64,000 nucleotides of DNA from Rivihabitans pingtungensis (GTDB lineage Bacteria > Pseudomonadota > Gammaproteobacteria > Burkholderiales > Aquaspirillaceae), in assembly GCF_003201855.1 (NCBI RefSeq), contig NZ_QJKI01000003.1, forward strand, positions 1-64,000. Reading direction: 5' to 3'. The position numbers and the translations under genes are program-made. Under the pieces are notes generated by a model, which was given only the letters and a program-made list of their open reading frames with translations, did no database searches and was not told the origin of the DNA. Below are positions 9,211 to 18,614 of this stretch, piece by piece (position 1 is the first letter of the stretch; each line of letters begins with the position of its first letter).

Positions 9211-10317
9211 ATGTCTGCGCGTAACTTGTGGCGCCAGGTGCGTCAGCAACTGTATGCCGAGGGGCGGCAATTGATCACCATCCGCCCCAGCGACCGCCCC
9301 TGGCAGATGCCGTTTGCCGCGGCGCTGGCGTCTGGTTTGCCCTTGCTGGTGGGGGCAGCGTTTGGTCGGGTGGATTATGGCCTGGTGTCCTCGCTGGGTG
9401 GCTTGGTGTTTTTGTACCTGCCGGATACCCCGCTGCACCATCGCATGGTGTCGCTGATGGCCAGTGCCTTTGCCATGATCGCCTGCTACACCTTGGGGAT
9501 CATCAGCCACCTGCTGCCGGCCGGCATGCTGCTGGCGCTGGCCACGGTGGCCATGCTGAGCAATATGACTTGCCGGTTTTACCAGGTGAACCCGCCTGGC
9601 AGCCTGTTCTTTTTCATGGCGGCGGCGATTGGTGCGTATTCTCCGGTCGAGCTGCTGCAAGCACCATTCAAGGTGGGCTTGTTGGCGCTGGGCTGTCTGC
9701 TGGCCTGCGTGGTGGCTTTTGTCTACAGCCTGTTTATTCTGTCGCGCCGCCTGCCACGACCGGTGCAGCCTTTGCCACCCGCCAGCTTTGAGTTTGTGGT
9801 GTTCGATTCGGTGCTGATCGGCGTGTGTGTGGGAGTGTCGCTGCTGCTGGCGCAGGCCTTGCAGCTGCATAACCCGTACTGGGTGCCGGTGAGCTGTCTG
9901 GCGGTGATTCAGGGCATGTCGCTACGTGCGGTGTGGGAAAAACAGCTGCAACGGCTGCTGGGCACCAGCATCGGGCTCTTGCTGTCCTGGGGGCTGCTGG
10001 CGCTGCCGCTCGACCCTTGGCGGCTGGCGCTGATGATCATTGTGCTGACCTTTATCGTCGAAACCGCCGTGGTGCGCCACTATGGCTTTGCCGCCATCTT
10101 CATCACCCCGCTGACCTTGCTGCTGGCCGAAGCGGTGACGCTGGGGCATGGCTCAGTCAGCGCGCTGATCCAGGCGCGCTTTGTCGATACCCTGCTGGGC
10201 TGTCTGGTGGGCCTGGTCGGCGGCGTCTGCCTGCATAGCCCACGCTTTCGCGCCTGGGCCAGCCCGCCGTTGCGACGCCTGCTGACGCCGCAACGGCCAC
10301 GCCAGGCCGCAGATTAA
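9211..10317 (+). CDS. FUSC-family inner membrane protein
   Basis: This 368-residue polytopic membrane protein has two clusters of hydrophobic helices separated by a short hydrophilic stretch (near SRRLPRPVQPLPPAS). The second repeat contains NPYWVPVSCLAVIQG and a basic LQRLLGTSIG turn, as in the fusaric-acid-resistance/YccS superfamily, whose members are proposed to export aromatic acids or other toxic compounds. Substrate is unknown. It is a single gene convergent with eptA; both stops touch the same MITE copy. Confidence 0.75.
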   Translation: MSARNLWRQVRQQLYAEGRQLITIRPSDRPWQMPFAAALASGLPLLVGAAFGRVDYGLVSSLGGLVFLYLPDTPLHHRMVSLMASAFAMIACYTLGIISHLLPAGMLLALATVAMLSNMTCRFYQVNPPGSLFFFMAAAIGAYSPVELLQAPFKVGLLALGCLLACVVAFVYSLFILSRRLPRPVQPLPPASFEFVVFDSVLIGVCVGVSLLLAQALQLHNPYWVPVSCLAVIQGMSLRAVWEKQLQRLLGTSIGLLLSWGLLALPLDPWRLALMIIVLTFIVETAVVRHYGFAAIFITPLTLLLAEAVTLGHGSVSALIQARFVDTLLGCLVGLVGGVCLHSPRFRAWASPPLRRLLTPQRPRQAAD

Positions 10318-10429
10318 GCGCAGCTAACAAAACCCAGCGCAGCGCGCCTGGCTAGGCGCACGACCGTAGACAGTACAACAAGTACGGCAAGGTCGGGCAA
10401 CAACGCCAGGAGGGTTTTGTGAGCGATGC
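10318..10429 (+). mobile_element. Palindromic MITE-like element, copy B
   Basis: This 112-bp copy exactly fills the gap between two convergent genes. TAA at 10315-10317 is the stop of the FUSC gene and TTA at 10430-10432 is the complement of the eptA stop. Both flanks read TTAA, so a target duplication is still possible. The ends are GCGCAGCTAACAAAACCC and, reading inward from the right, GCATCGCTCACAAAACCC. Inner arms CCTGGC/GCCAGG, CGACC/GGTCG and CCGTA/TACGG make a nearly continuous hairpin. With A-tract, GC stem and T-tract it should terminate transcription in both directions. Confidence 0.88.
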
Positions 10430-12046
10430 TTAACTGGCCTGACGGCAGCCGGCAAACATATCCAGCTCACGCTGATACAGCGCGGTGCTCACCCCCATCA
10501 TCCCCAGCACGCTGTGAAACAGATTGTCCTGGCTGTAGCGCTGGCCGGCCTGGGCTTTCAGGCAGTTCAGCGCCGGGCCGCCGTGTTCGCGCCAGCCGGG
10601 CGAGAACCAGGCCACCATCGGGATGTGTTTTTGCGCGTCCGGAGCCACCAGATACGGGGTGGCGTGCAGATACATGCCGTTTTCACCCAGCGATTCGCCA
10701 TGGTCGGACAGATAAAGCAGGCTGCTGTCGATATTGGCCTGCTTTTCCAGCAGGCGGATGGTTTGCGCCAAAAAGAAATCGGTGTAGGCGATGGTGTTGT
10801 CGAAGGCGTTGATGATGTCTTCGCGCGCGCATTGTTGCAGCTCGCTGGTGCGGCACACCGGCTTGAAGCGCTCAAACGCTGGCGGATAGCGCTTGTAATA
10901 AGCCGGGCCGTGGCTGCCTTTTTGGTGCAGCACAATCACCGCGTCGCCCTTGAGCGCCGCCAGCCGCTCGGGCAGGCCGTCGAGCAGGATTTCGTCAAAG
11001 CATTCGCCGTCGCGGCAGTATTTGGCGTGCTGCTCGTCGTAGCGCATCTGTTTTTCTACCCGGTTGCAGACTTCTTTGCAGCCGGAATTATTGTCCACCC
11101 ACAGCACGGTGAGGCCGGCGCGCTTGAGCACGTCCAGCAGGTTTTCTTCGTGGCGGGCGCGGTCGGTGTCGAATTGCTCGCGCGCCTTGGCCGAGAACAT
11201 GCACGGCACCGAGACGGCGGTTTCAGTGCCGCAGGACCAGGCGTTGGGGTAGTTGACGATGTCAGTGCGAGCGGCCAGCTCGGGCGTGGTCGGGCGCGGG
11301 TAGCCGTTGAGGGCAAAGTGGTCAGCGCGGGCGGTTTCGCCCACCACCAGCACCAGCACGCGCGGCTTGTCGTGCGCGGCGGCGGTTTGCCTGGCGTCCA
11401 GGCCAATTTGCTGCAAGGGCTGCGGTTTGGCGGTGACTTTGCGCAGGTAAGAGGTGGACGCTTGCAGGTAATTCAGCGGGGCCAGCGCCATGCGCAGTTC
11501 GCGGTGGTTGCGAAACAGCGAGGCAAAGTCCTGATAACCCACCGCGGCAATCGCCGCCAGCGCCAGGGTGGCGATGCCCAGATGCGCCAAGCGCCGACCC
11601 AGCCGCCGCCAACCGGGGCGGTATTCCACCGGCAGCTTCCACAGCAGCCAGCATGGCAGCACACCCAGCAGCAGCACGGTCAGCGCCATTTTGACGGTGA
11701 GCAGGTCGCGCACTTCGGCGCCGTCGGTTTGCAGGGCGTTGCGCACCATGTCCTGGTCGATCAGCACGCCGTACTGGTTCATGAAGTAACTCACCGCCGC
11801 GGTGCTCAGCAGCAAGAGGCCAATCAGCGGCTTGCCCACCCGTGGCCAGACAAACAGCAGCAACACCCAGTAAAAGAAGGTGGTGGTCAGCGCCAGCGCC
11901 AGCGCCAGCATTTTCACGCCATGGCCGTCCAGCGGGCTGACAATCTCCCACAGGCGCTGCCAGAACGGCAGGTTGAACAACAGCACCAGCGCCATGGCCA
12001 CATACAGGGCCAGACGCTCCGGCGACAACGGACGCAGCAATTTCAT
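10430..12046 (-). CDS. eptA: Lipid A phosphoethanolamine transferase EptA
   Basis: This 538-residue protein has an N-terminal membrane domain of about five helices (residues 10-175) and a C-terminal periplasmic sulfatase-fold domain. The metal-site Glu lies in GETARADHF (237), the Thr nucleophile in SCGTETAVSVPCMF (Thr276), and the Asp-His metal ligands in LSDHGESLGE. It transfers phosphoethanolamine from phosphatidylethanolamine to lipid A, lowering surface charge and polymyxin binding; MCR enzymes belong to the same family. No two-component regulator is next to it. Family assignment is firm; its lipid A position specificity is not visible. Confidence 0.93.
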   Translation of the reverse strand: MKLLRPLSPERLALYVAMALVLLFNLPFWQRLWEIVSPLDGHGVKMLALALALTTTFFYWVLLLFVWPRVGKPLIGLLLLSTAAVSYFMNQYGVLIDQDMVRNALQTDGAEVRDLLTVKMALTVLLLGVLPCWLLWKLPVEYRPGWRRLGRRLAHLGIATLALAAIAAVGYQDFASLFRNHRELRMALAPLNYLQASTSYLRKVTAKPQPLQQIGLDARQTAAAHDKPRVLVLVVGETARADHFALNGYPRPTTPELAARTDIVNYPNAWSCGTETAVSVPCMFSAKAREQFDTDRARHEENLLDVLKRAGLTVLWVDNNSGCKEVCNRVEKQMRYDEQHAKYCRDGECFDEILLDGLPERLAALKGDAVIVLHQKGSHGPAYYKRYPPAFERFKPVCRTSELQQCAREDIINAFDNTIAYTDFFLAQTIRLLEKQANIDSSLLYLSDHGESLGENGMYLHATPYLVAPDAQKHIPMVAWFSPGWREHGGPALNCLKAQAGQRYSQDNLFHSVLGMMGVSTALYQRELDMFAGCRQAS

Positions 12047-12245
12047 GAGGACACAACCCGGAAAAAAATGAGAAGAATTATCAGCGCAACCTGCTTAATG
12101 CGGGCTTAAGAACCGCACGCCACACCCGGTACAGCCATCCGGGCGACGCGCCAACATAGACAAACCCCGTCGTTCGGCAAGGCCGAAAACAAGGTCAGCA
12201 GGACGTTTGCGCGCTGTGCCACGCGCCATCATACGCGCCCCGACC

Positions 12246-13160
12246 TCAATCCAGATGACGCTGTCGCCAGTCTTGCAACAGCGGTTCAATATCATGCAGG
12301 TTGCGCAGGATCTGCCAGTGTCCTGCCGGCGAAGGGCGCATGCCCTGTACACCCGCGCCTCCCACCCACAGCTCGACCTGGGGCGGCAGCAAGCGGCGCA
12401 AGGCAGTCAGGGTATCTGGGGGCGCGCCATCGTAGGCTTGTGAGAACGACAACGCCAGCACATCCACCCGGTGCTTGTGTGCGGCCTGGGCAATGTCGGT
12501 CAGCGGCAGGTCGGCGCCAAAGGCCAGCACCTCGCAAGCCGACAAACGGAACAAGGCCTCGGCCATCAGCAAGCCCAGCACATGCTGCTCGCCGGCACAG
12601 GTAGTCAGCATCACCTTGGGGTGGCCCTGGGGAATGGTCAGCACCGCCAGCGTCTCGCGCAGGATGCGGGTGACTTGCTCGGTGTACAGATGTTCTTCGT
12701 GGATTTCGATCTGCCCGCGCGCCCACAGCTCACCCACCAGTTGATTGGCCGGCGGCAAAAAATCACAGACAAAGCTGCGCAGCCCCTGGCTGTGCAACTG
12801 GCATTGCAGCTCATCGCGAATGGCGTGGCCTTCCTGGCCTTTCAGCAGGCTTTCCAGCCGGGCGCACACCGCAGGAGCGGCTTCACGCGGGCGGCGCGCC
12901 TCAAACAGGCGGGACAACTCTTCGGCACTCAGATGAATGATCTTGCCCGGCCGGAATCCCTGATCCATCAGCCGGCGCACGGCGCGCAGCTTGTCCACCT
13001 GTTCGCGCGGGTATACCCGATCCCCCTGGGCATCGCGGGCCGGCTCGGGAAAGCCATAACGGCGCTCCCACATGCGCAGCAAATCCTTGGGGATGCCGGT
13101 TTCCCGCTCGACCACGCTGATGGGCAGGCCATCAAATTGGGGTAATCCGGTCAACGTCAT
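12246..13160 (-). CDS. MerR-type regulator with B12-binding domain (CarH/LitR-like photoreceptor)
   Basis: This 304-residue protein has an N-terminal MerR winged helix (residues 12-80, LLRMWERRYGFPEP then RVYPREQVDKLRAVRRL), a four-helix cap domain and a C-terminal Rossmann cobalamin-binding domain. The cap carries W146-x9-E156-H157, the signature of adenosylcobalamin photoreceptors, and the B12 motif is E191-x-H193-x-x-G196, with His as lower axial ligand. GG near the C terminus (WVGGAG) completes the B12 fold. Known CarH/LitR proteins bind operators in the dark as AdoCbl tetramers and release after light. No photolyase or carotenoid gene is adjacent; a secreted M48 protease is divergent. 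The target genes are unknown. Confidence 0.85.
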   Translation of the reverse strand: MTLTGLPQFDGLPISVVERETGIPKDLLRMWERRYGFPEPARDAQGDRVYPREQVDKLRAVRRLMDQGFRPGKIIHLSAEELSRLFEARRPREAAPAVCARLESLLKGQEGHAIRDELQCQLHSQGLRSFVCDFLPPANQLVGELWARGQIEIHEEHLYTEQVTRILRETLAVLTIPQGHPKVMLTTCAGEQHVLGLLMAEALFRLSACEVLAFGADLPLTDIAQAAHKHRVDVLALSFSQAYDGAPPDTLTALRRLLPPQVELWVGGAGVQGMRPSPAGHWQILRNLHDIEPLLQDWRQRHLD

Positions 13161-13365
13161 GGAGGTTCCTCAGTCGTGCAGGCAATAAAACAAGCGTTGC
13201 AGATTATGCCATATTGCCGCCCACCACCGCGCCCGCGTGGCGCGGCATCGCCGTCAGACACGGTAAAACCCCTGACTGACCGGGCCGGCACAATACGATA
13301 TGCTTGTATTGCACATTCGCTTGTTCTGCAAATTCAGCACCATACAAAAACAGGAGTCACATCCG

Positions 13366-14118
13366 ATGAAATTGCGCACGCTTACCGCTTCTCTTGCCCT
13401 GGCCGCCGGCCTGGGCATCGCCCCTGCCAGTCAGGCGCTGGACCTGGGCAATCTGGCCGGTGGTCTGGTCAACCTGGCCAAGGCCGCCACGCTCAGCGAC
13501 GACGATGCCAAGACACTGGCCTTTGATGCCGCCCAGCATATGGACGGTCAGAACAAAATCGCCCCGCCCAACAACCCTTACGCCAAGCGCCTGGCGCGCA
13601 TCGTCAAAGGCCTGGATCAAGAAGACGGCTTGGCGCTGAATTACAAGGTATACCTGACCAAAGAAGTCAACGCCTTTGCCATGGCCAATGGCACGGTGCG
13701 GGTGTACGCCGGCCTGCTGGACGCGATGACCGACGACGAAGTGCGCTTTGTCATCGGCCATGAAGTCGGCCACGTCAAGCTGGGCCACTCCAAGAAAGCC
13801 ATGCAAGTGGCTTACACCGCCTCCGGCGTGCGTGGTCTGGCTGCCGCCAGCGGCAATCAGGCGGTGGCGCAGCTGAGCGCCTCGGCAATTGGTGGATTTG
13901 CCGAAGCGCTGGTCAATGCCCAGTTCTCGCAAAGCCAGGAAAACGAAGCAGACACCTATTCCGTGGGCTTCATGAAGCGCCACAACTACCCGCCGGCAGC
14001 GGCAGTGTCGGCGCTGCGCAAATTGCAGGCGCTGGGCGATGGCGCCAGCATTTTGTCCTCGCACCCGGCCTCCAGCGAACGCGCCACTAAAGTGGAAAGC
14101 GAAATCGCCAAGCTGTAA
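13366..14118 (+). CDS. Periplasmic M48-family metalloprotease
   Basis: This 250-residue protein has a cleavable Sec signal (cleavage likely after PASQA, near residue 24) and an M48 peptidase domain. HEVGH is the zinc and catalytic motif, with the third ligand in NEADTYSVGFM. It resembles the small LoiP/YcaL zinc proteases of the envelope, but no lipobox cysteine is present, so it should be soluble periplasmic. The ATG at 13366 has AGGAG nine bases upstream; a longer in-frame start would bury the signal peptide. It is divergent from the B12-binding regulator, which could control it. Confidence 0.86.
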   Translation: MKLRTLTASLALAAGLGIAPASQALDLGNLAGGLVNLAKAATLSDDDAKTLAFDAAQHMDGQNKIAPPNNPYAKRLARIVKGLDQEDGLALNYKVYLTKEVNAFAMANGTVRVYAGLLDAMTDDEVRFVIGHEVGHVKLGHSKKAMQVAYTASGVRGLAAASGNQAVAQLSASAIGGFAEALVNAQFSQSQENEADTYSVGFMKRHNYPPAAAVSALRKLQALGDGASILSSHPASSERATKVESEIAKL

Positions 14119-14179
14119 ACCAGGCACACAGGCCAGATGCGCGCCCCTGCCGGCCCCGCCCGCCAGGGGCGCGCGGCGT

Positions 14180-15127
14180 TTACCCCACCAGATTGCGCGG
14201 TTCGCCCTGCAAAAACGCGGCGATATTGTCCACCAGCTGCTGCGCCAGCTTGGCCAGCGCCTGCTCGCTCAGCCAGGCGGCGTGCGGGGTGATGATCAGA
14301 TTGGGCAGCTCGACATCCAGCAGCGGATTGCCCTGGCGCGGCGGTTCGGTGTCCAGCACATCCAGCCCGGCGCCGCCCAGTCGGCCGGCCTGCAAGGCGG
14401 CCAGCAACGCCGCCTCGTCCACCAGCCCGCCGCGCGCGGTGTTGATCAGCAGCGCGTTCGGCTTCATCAAGGCCAGCTCGGCCGCGCCAATCAGGCCACG
14501 GGTGTCGTCGTTCAGCGGCAGATGCAAGCTCAGCACATCCGCCTCGGCCAGCGCCGTTTCAAACCGGGTATAGCCCGTGCGGACCTGCGCCGCGCCCTTG
14601 CGCTCCACGCGCATCAGCCGCATGCCCAGCGCCGCCGCCTTGGCGGCCAGCGCCTCGCCAATCGCCCCGCCGCCGCACACCGCCAGCGTGCGCGCCGACA
14701 GGTCTTTCATCGGTGCGGCGTGCAGGCAAAACTGCGCCGACTGCTGCCAGCCGCCTTCCAGCACGGCGCGCCGGTAGGCAAACAGATTGCGCGACAGCGC
14801 CAGCATCAGCATCAAGGCGTGCTCGGCCACCGCATCGGCGCCGTAGTTGCGCACATTGCACACCGCCACGCCATGCGCGCGTGCCGCGTCCAGATCAATC
14901 TGGTTCACCCCGGTGGCCGCCACCGCCACCAGCTTGAGCTCGGGCAACTGGGCAAAATGCTCGGCGCGCAGCGGCACTTTATTGCTGATCAACACCTGCG
15001 CGCCGCTGGCATGGCGCAGCAGTTGCTCGGGCGAGGTGGCCGGGTAATCTTGCCAGCGGTGCGGCAATGGCAGCGGCGGGACGGCAGTGGGCAGGCTGTC
15101 GCGATCCAGAAACACAATCGAGGTCAT
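14180..15127 (-). CDS. D-2-hydroxyacid dehydrogenase, NAD(P)-dependent
   Basis: This 315-residue enzyme of the D-isomer-specific 2-hydroxyacid dehydrogenase family has a substrate-binding lobe split around a Rossmann domain. The nucleotide loop reads [10 protein letters not shown], the catalytic Arg is in [10 protein letters not shown], the Glu in LDTEPP and the His in ITPHAAWLS. The first glycine-loop position is not the usual G-x-G-x-x-G, but enough glycines remain. HprA-type glycerate/hydroxypyruvate reductases are the closest group I recognise; the substrate is not certain. The gene stands alone. Confidence 0.82.
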   Translation of the reverse strand: MTSIVFLDRDSLPTAVPPLPLPHRWQDYPATSPEQLLRHASGAQVLISNKVPLRAEHFAQLPELKLVAVAATGVNQIDLDAARAHGVAVCNVRNYGADAVAEHALMLMLALSRNLFAYRRAVLEGGWQQSAQFCLHAAPMKDLSARTLAVCGGGAIGEALAAKAAALGMRLMRVERKGAAQVRTGYTRFETALAEADVLSLHLPLNDDTRGLIGAAELALMKPNALLINTARGGLVDEAALLAALQAGRLGGAGLDVLDTEPPRQGNPLLDVELPNLIITPHAAWLSEQALAKLAQQLVDNIAAFLQGEPRNLVG

Positions 15128-15311
15128 GGCGGGGGCTTTCCAGAGTCAAAAGGTCAGACCCGCAGCATGCCTGAATTCCACCCACAGGAAAATCCTGCCC
15201 CATCGCAGGCGCAAAAGGCCATCCGTGGGGTTCTACGCCGTCGTTTCGCCGCTTACAATGCTCACAGCCTGGCCCATCCGGCCAGACATTCGCATTCACC
15301 AAGGAACCCTC

Positions 15312-15641
15312 ATGAGCACATCGCTGTTGATTGAAGACCTCACCGTAGGCGACGGCGCCGAAGCTGTCACCGGCAAGGAAGTCACCGTTCACTACACCGG
15401 CTGGCTGACCGACGGCCAGAAATTTGACTCCAGCAAAGACCGCATGCAGCCGTTCAGCTTTCCGCTGGGCGCGGGGCATGTGATCAAGGGCTGGGATCAA
15501 GGCGTGGCCGGCATGAAAGTGGGCGGCAAGCGCAAACTGACCATCCCGCCGGAGCTGGGCTACGGCGCGCGTGGCGCTGGTGGCGTGATTCCGCCCAACG
15601 CCACCCTGGTGTTTGAAGTGGAACTGCTGTCGATCGACTGA
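15312..15641 (+). CDS. FKBP-type peptidyl-prolyl cis-trans isomerase
   Basis: This 109-residue, single-domain cytoplasmic FKBP has the canonical segments [38 protein letters not shown] and [20 protein letters not shown], which build the hydrophobic proline-binding pocket. No signal peptide or trigger-factor domain is present, so it acts as a cytoplasmic prolyl isomerase. AAGGA precedes the ATG at 15312. Confidence 0.95.
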   Translation: MSTSLLIEDLTVGDGAEAVTGKEVTVHYTGWLTDGQKFDSSKDRMQPFSFPLGAGHVIKGWDQGVAGMKVGGKRKLTIPPELGYGARGAGGVIPPNATLVFEVELLSID

Positions 15642-15734
15642 CGCCCACGGGCAACGGGCGCGCCCTGCGTCCGTTGCCGCCCCGCCAGCGCCGGTATACC
15701 CTCGGGTTTCCCTTCACCGGACACAGGCGCACAC

Positions 15735-16352
15735 ATGCTCACCCTCTATACCTGGGGCACCCCCAACGGCCGCAAGCTTTCCATTCTGTTGGCCGAACTG
15801 GGCCTGGAACACCACGTCCAGCCGATCAATATCCTGACCGGCGAACAAAACACCCCGGCGTTTCGCGCCATCAACCCCAATGGCAAAATTCCCGCGCTGG
15901 TAGACAGCGATGGCCCCGATGGCCAGCCGATCAGCGTGTTTGAATCCGCCGCCATCATGATTTACCTGGCAGAAAAACATCAGCGCTTCTTGCCCGCCAG
16001 CGGCGCCGAACGCTATGCCGTGCTGCAATGGCTGATGTTCCAGATGGGCGGCTTTGGCCCCATGCTCGGCCAGGCGCACCACTTTTTACGCTTTGCCCCC
16101 GAACCCGTCCCCTACGCCATCGAGCGCTACCGCAACGAAGCCCGCCGCCTGTACACCGTGCTGGACAATCAACTGGCCGGGCGCGACTACGTGGCCGGTG
16201 ATTATTCGATTGCCGATATGGCGCTCTACCCCTGGGCCACTCGCCACGAATGGCAGGAGATTGATCTGGCGGACTTCCCGAATGTCGCCCGCTGGATGGC
16301 CACGCTGGCGGCACGGCCGGCGGTGGTGAAGGGGATGGCAGAACCGGCATAA
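15735..16352 (+). CDS. Glutathione S-transferase, YfcG-like
   Basis: This 205-residue protein has an N-terminal thioredoxin-fold domain (LYTWGTPNGRKLSILLAELG; ESAAIMIYLAEK binds the glutathione gamma-glutamyl group) and a C-terminal helical domain with the folding motif DYSIADMALYPW. TPNGRK and the NPNGKIPAL loop are typical of the Nu-class YfcG group, which has disulfide-bond oxidoreductase activity with glutathione. It follows the FKBP gene by about 90 bases; co-transcription is possible but not required. Confidence 0.88.
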   Translation: MLTLYTWGTPNGRKLSILLAELGLEHHVQPINILTGEQNTPAFRAINPNGKIPALVDSDGPDGQPISVFESAAIMIYLAEKHQRFLPASGAERYAVLQWLMFQMGGFGPMLGQAHHFLRFAPEPVPYAIERYRNEARRLYTVLDNQLAGRDYVAGDYSIADMALYPWATRHEWQEIDLADFPNVARWMATLAARPAVVKGMAEPA

Positions 16353-16517
16353 GCACAGCACACAGACAACGGCGCCACACAGCCAGGTGGCGCCGGGGTC
16401 AACACCGGCATGGCCTCTCTACGCGTAGCTTTTGATGAGCGCAGATAAAGCATAAATTGGCTGTGTTGGCCACGACAGCAAACAGCGCGCAGTGATTTAT
16501 TTACCCCAAGGCACCAC

Positions 16518-17987
16518 ATGGAAAATACAGATTTTATATTTAACGCCTGCCATCAAGCATGGCGGGATACGCACAATTGGGACACCTGCAAACTGAACCG
16601 CCGCGAGTACGGTGAATTTCTGCTGAATTACCTGCTAGGTGAATCCGGCGAGTTTGTGCTGAATCTGAACGGCGCCTGGGGCTCGGGCAAGACCGAGTTT
16701 CTCAAGCGCCTGTATGTGGCGGCGCTGGAGCGTGGCCATCCGGTGATTTATATCAACGCCTGGGAAAGCGATTTTTCTCAGCAGCCCTTGGTGGTGGTGG
16801 CGAGTGAGTTAACGCAGCAGGTGTATGCTTTTAACGGAAACATAGGCAAGGTTAAGCACTACAAAAATTTGAAGTTACATTGTGGCCGCTTTTTACGCGG
16901 CCTTGCCATTGGTGCAACGGAGGTGGCTGCACAACAATTAGGCCTGAAAAACAATCCAATAAAACCTGTTGTGGAAAATCTGATTCCTGCCCCAGAGAAG
17001 CCTGAAGATCTGATGCACAGCCTTACGTTAAACTATCAAAGCCAGCAAAAAGCAATGAAAGCTATTAGACAAGATTTGGCAGGGTTAGCTGAAGTGCTGG
17101 AAAAAAATTATGGTAGCAATCTGCCGATAATCGTGTTGGTGGACGAACTGGACCGCTGTCGCCCCACCTACGCCATCGAAATGCTGGAAGTAATCAAACA
17201 CTTCTTTTCGGTAGACAAACTGGTGTTTGTGGTGGCCACAGACACCGATCAGCTCAGCCATTCAATCAGGGCGGTGTATGGCGAGGGGTTTGATGCGGAT
17301 ACTTACTTGCGGCGGTTTTTTCAGCAGCGGGCGAAGCTGCCGGAGCCGGATTTGAAGCAGTATATTCTGGCCAAATATAGCGCAGAGGATTTCATTCATG
17401 GCAACAGCAATCATCTATTTGGAATGCACTGGGAATTCGTTGTGGAAGTCTTGGCTGCCAGTGCCAGCACATTAAGCCTGTCAATTCGCAGCTTGGATAA
17501 TATTCTTCTGCGGGCAAAAGCCATCATGCATCACTATACGCAAAATACAGCCAAGCTTACATGTGTGCTTATACTGTTTCTTGGCTTACTTGAGCATGAA
17601 AAATCGAAAGAGTTATTTGCTACGCGCAGAGATAATGACAGAACCCCAACATTATCCATGCCATTTGACAGACTGGGCAATGCAATTCGTGGCAGCATGA
17701 TTTCAGAATTATGCGGGGATATTTTGTGCAAAAAAAATCAAACAAATAACTATGGCGAGAGTGAATCATATTATGAAATCGAAAACAGACGCCCATCTTA
17801 TTTGAAAGAAGAGCGCCGCATTGATCGATCTAGAAATTTTGAAAGTGAGGCAGATCTCTGGCTCACTGTTGCCCAGTGGCATCAAGCAATTTACAGCCGG
17901 CATCAGCATGAAACGGATGGCCATATTTTCCGCCCCTGGTCCGACTACAAAAAAATGATCGAGCTCAGCGACGTGCTCACCCTCTGA
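16518..17987 (+). CDS. KAP-family P-loop NTPase
   Basis: This 489-residue ATPase has Walker A GAWGSGKT (52-59), a YINAWES segment after the first strand, Walker B IIVLVDELDRCRP (204-216) and the KAP hallmark VIKHFFSVDKLVFVVATDTDQL, with an arginine-rich TYLRRFFQQ following. KAP NTPases include phage T7 exclusion protein PifA and are often plasmid- or island-borne. The usual membrane insert between the Walker motifs is weak or absent. The middle (16850-17050) and the C-terminal third (17380-17880) are AT-rich with many AAA/ATT/TTA codons, unlike neighbouring genes, suggesting acquisition from elsewhere. It has no obvious operon partner. A defence role is possible but not shown. Confidence 0.85.
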   Translation: MENTDFIFNACHQAWRDTHNWDTCKLNRREYGEFLLNYLLGESGEFVLNLNGAWGSGKTEFLKRLYVAALERGHPVIYINAWESDFSQQPLVVVASELTQQVYAFNGNIGKVKHYKNLKLHCGRFLRGLAIGATEVAAQQLGLKNNPIKPVVENLIPAPEKPEDLMHSLTLNYQSQQKAMKAIRQDLAGLAEVLEKNYGSNLPIIVLVDELDRCRPTYAIEMLEVIKHFFSVDKLVFVVATDTDQLSHSIRAVYGEGFDADTYLRRFFQQRAKLPEPDLKQYILAKYSAEDFIHGNSNHLFGMHWEFVVEVLAASASTLSLSIRSLDNILLRAKAIMHHYTQNTAKLTCVLILFLGLLEHEKSKELFATRRDNDRTPTLSMPFDRLGNAIRGSMISELCGDILCKKNQTNNYGESESYYEIENRRPSYLKEERRIDRSRNFESEADLWLTVAQWHQAIYSRHQHETDGHIFRPWSDYKKMIELSDVLTL

Positions 17988-18105
17988 CCTGACCGCACCC
18001 AGCACACCCGGCGCGGCTCACCCCGCGCCGCCCCACCTAAGTCGCATACCCCGCACCATCCCGCCCGCCTAGAATCCCCACTCATTTATTGACGAGGTCA
18101 TCTTC

Positions 18106-18504
18106 ATGTTACTGGGCGTTTGGGCCGATCAGGCCGGTGTGTTTCTGGCGTGGCTGTGCGCCATCACCACGGTGGTGTTTGCCGTGCCGATTACGTTTTT
18201 TCCGTTGCGCTGGGCGCGCTTGATGCGTTGGCGGATTCCGGCGGATACGCAGTTGACGGTGTATTTTGGCCGCTGTCTGGGGTTGTTCATCCTGATTCTG
18301 GAAGGCTTGATGGCGCGGGCGGCGTGGAGCGGCGAGGGGCGGGTGTGGGTGTTCGAGCAGTTGGTGGCGGTGTTTGCCTGCATGGTGGCATTACATGTGT
18401 ATGGCGCGCTGCGCCGTGAGCAGCCGTGGACGGAGACGGCAGAGATTGGGGTGTACAGCGTGTGCTTGGTGTTGACGCTGGCGTGTTTTCCATTGCCGGC
18501 ATAG
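18106..18504 (+). CDS. Small four-helix membrane protein of unknown function
   Basis: This 132-residue protein has four predicted membrane helices (about residues 10-33, 50-70, 80-98 and 110-130) and short loops with Arg/Lys clusters such as PLRWARLMRWRIP. GAGG sits nine bases before the ATG, and codon use matches the chromosome. I do not recognise a named family. It is followed on the other strand by a LuxR-type regulator. Confidence 0.7.
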   Translation: MLLGVWADQAGVFLAWLCAITTVVFAVPITFFPLRWARLMRWRIPADTQLTVYFGRCLGLFILILEGLMARAAWSGEGRVWVFEQLVAVFACMVALHVYGALRREQPWTETAEIGVYSVCLVLTLACFPLPA

Positions 18505-18614
18505 TGCCGCCGCAACCTGCCCATGGCGCCGTCGCGGGAAGCCGCTGATGGCAAGCGGGCCGTGGCCGTAGGTGGCCACGCCAAGCTCATATTGATGGTG
18601 GCGCCAACCTTCCT

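Noticed and set aside
10318..10429. Integron attC sites: palindromic, about 60-140 bp, placed after genes, containing GCTAAC/GTTAGC ends.
   Set aside because: The genes between copies are housekeeping genes in both orientations, there is no integrase, the copies are spread over 59 kb, and the 7-bp attC core pattern is not met strictly. TAA/TTA duplications fit transposition better.
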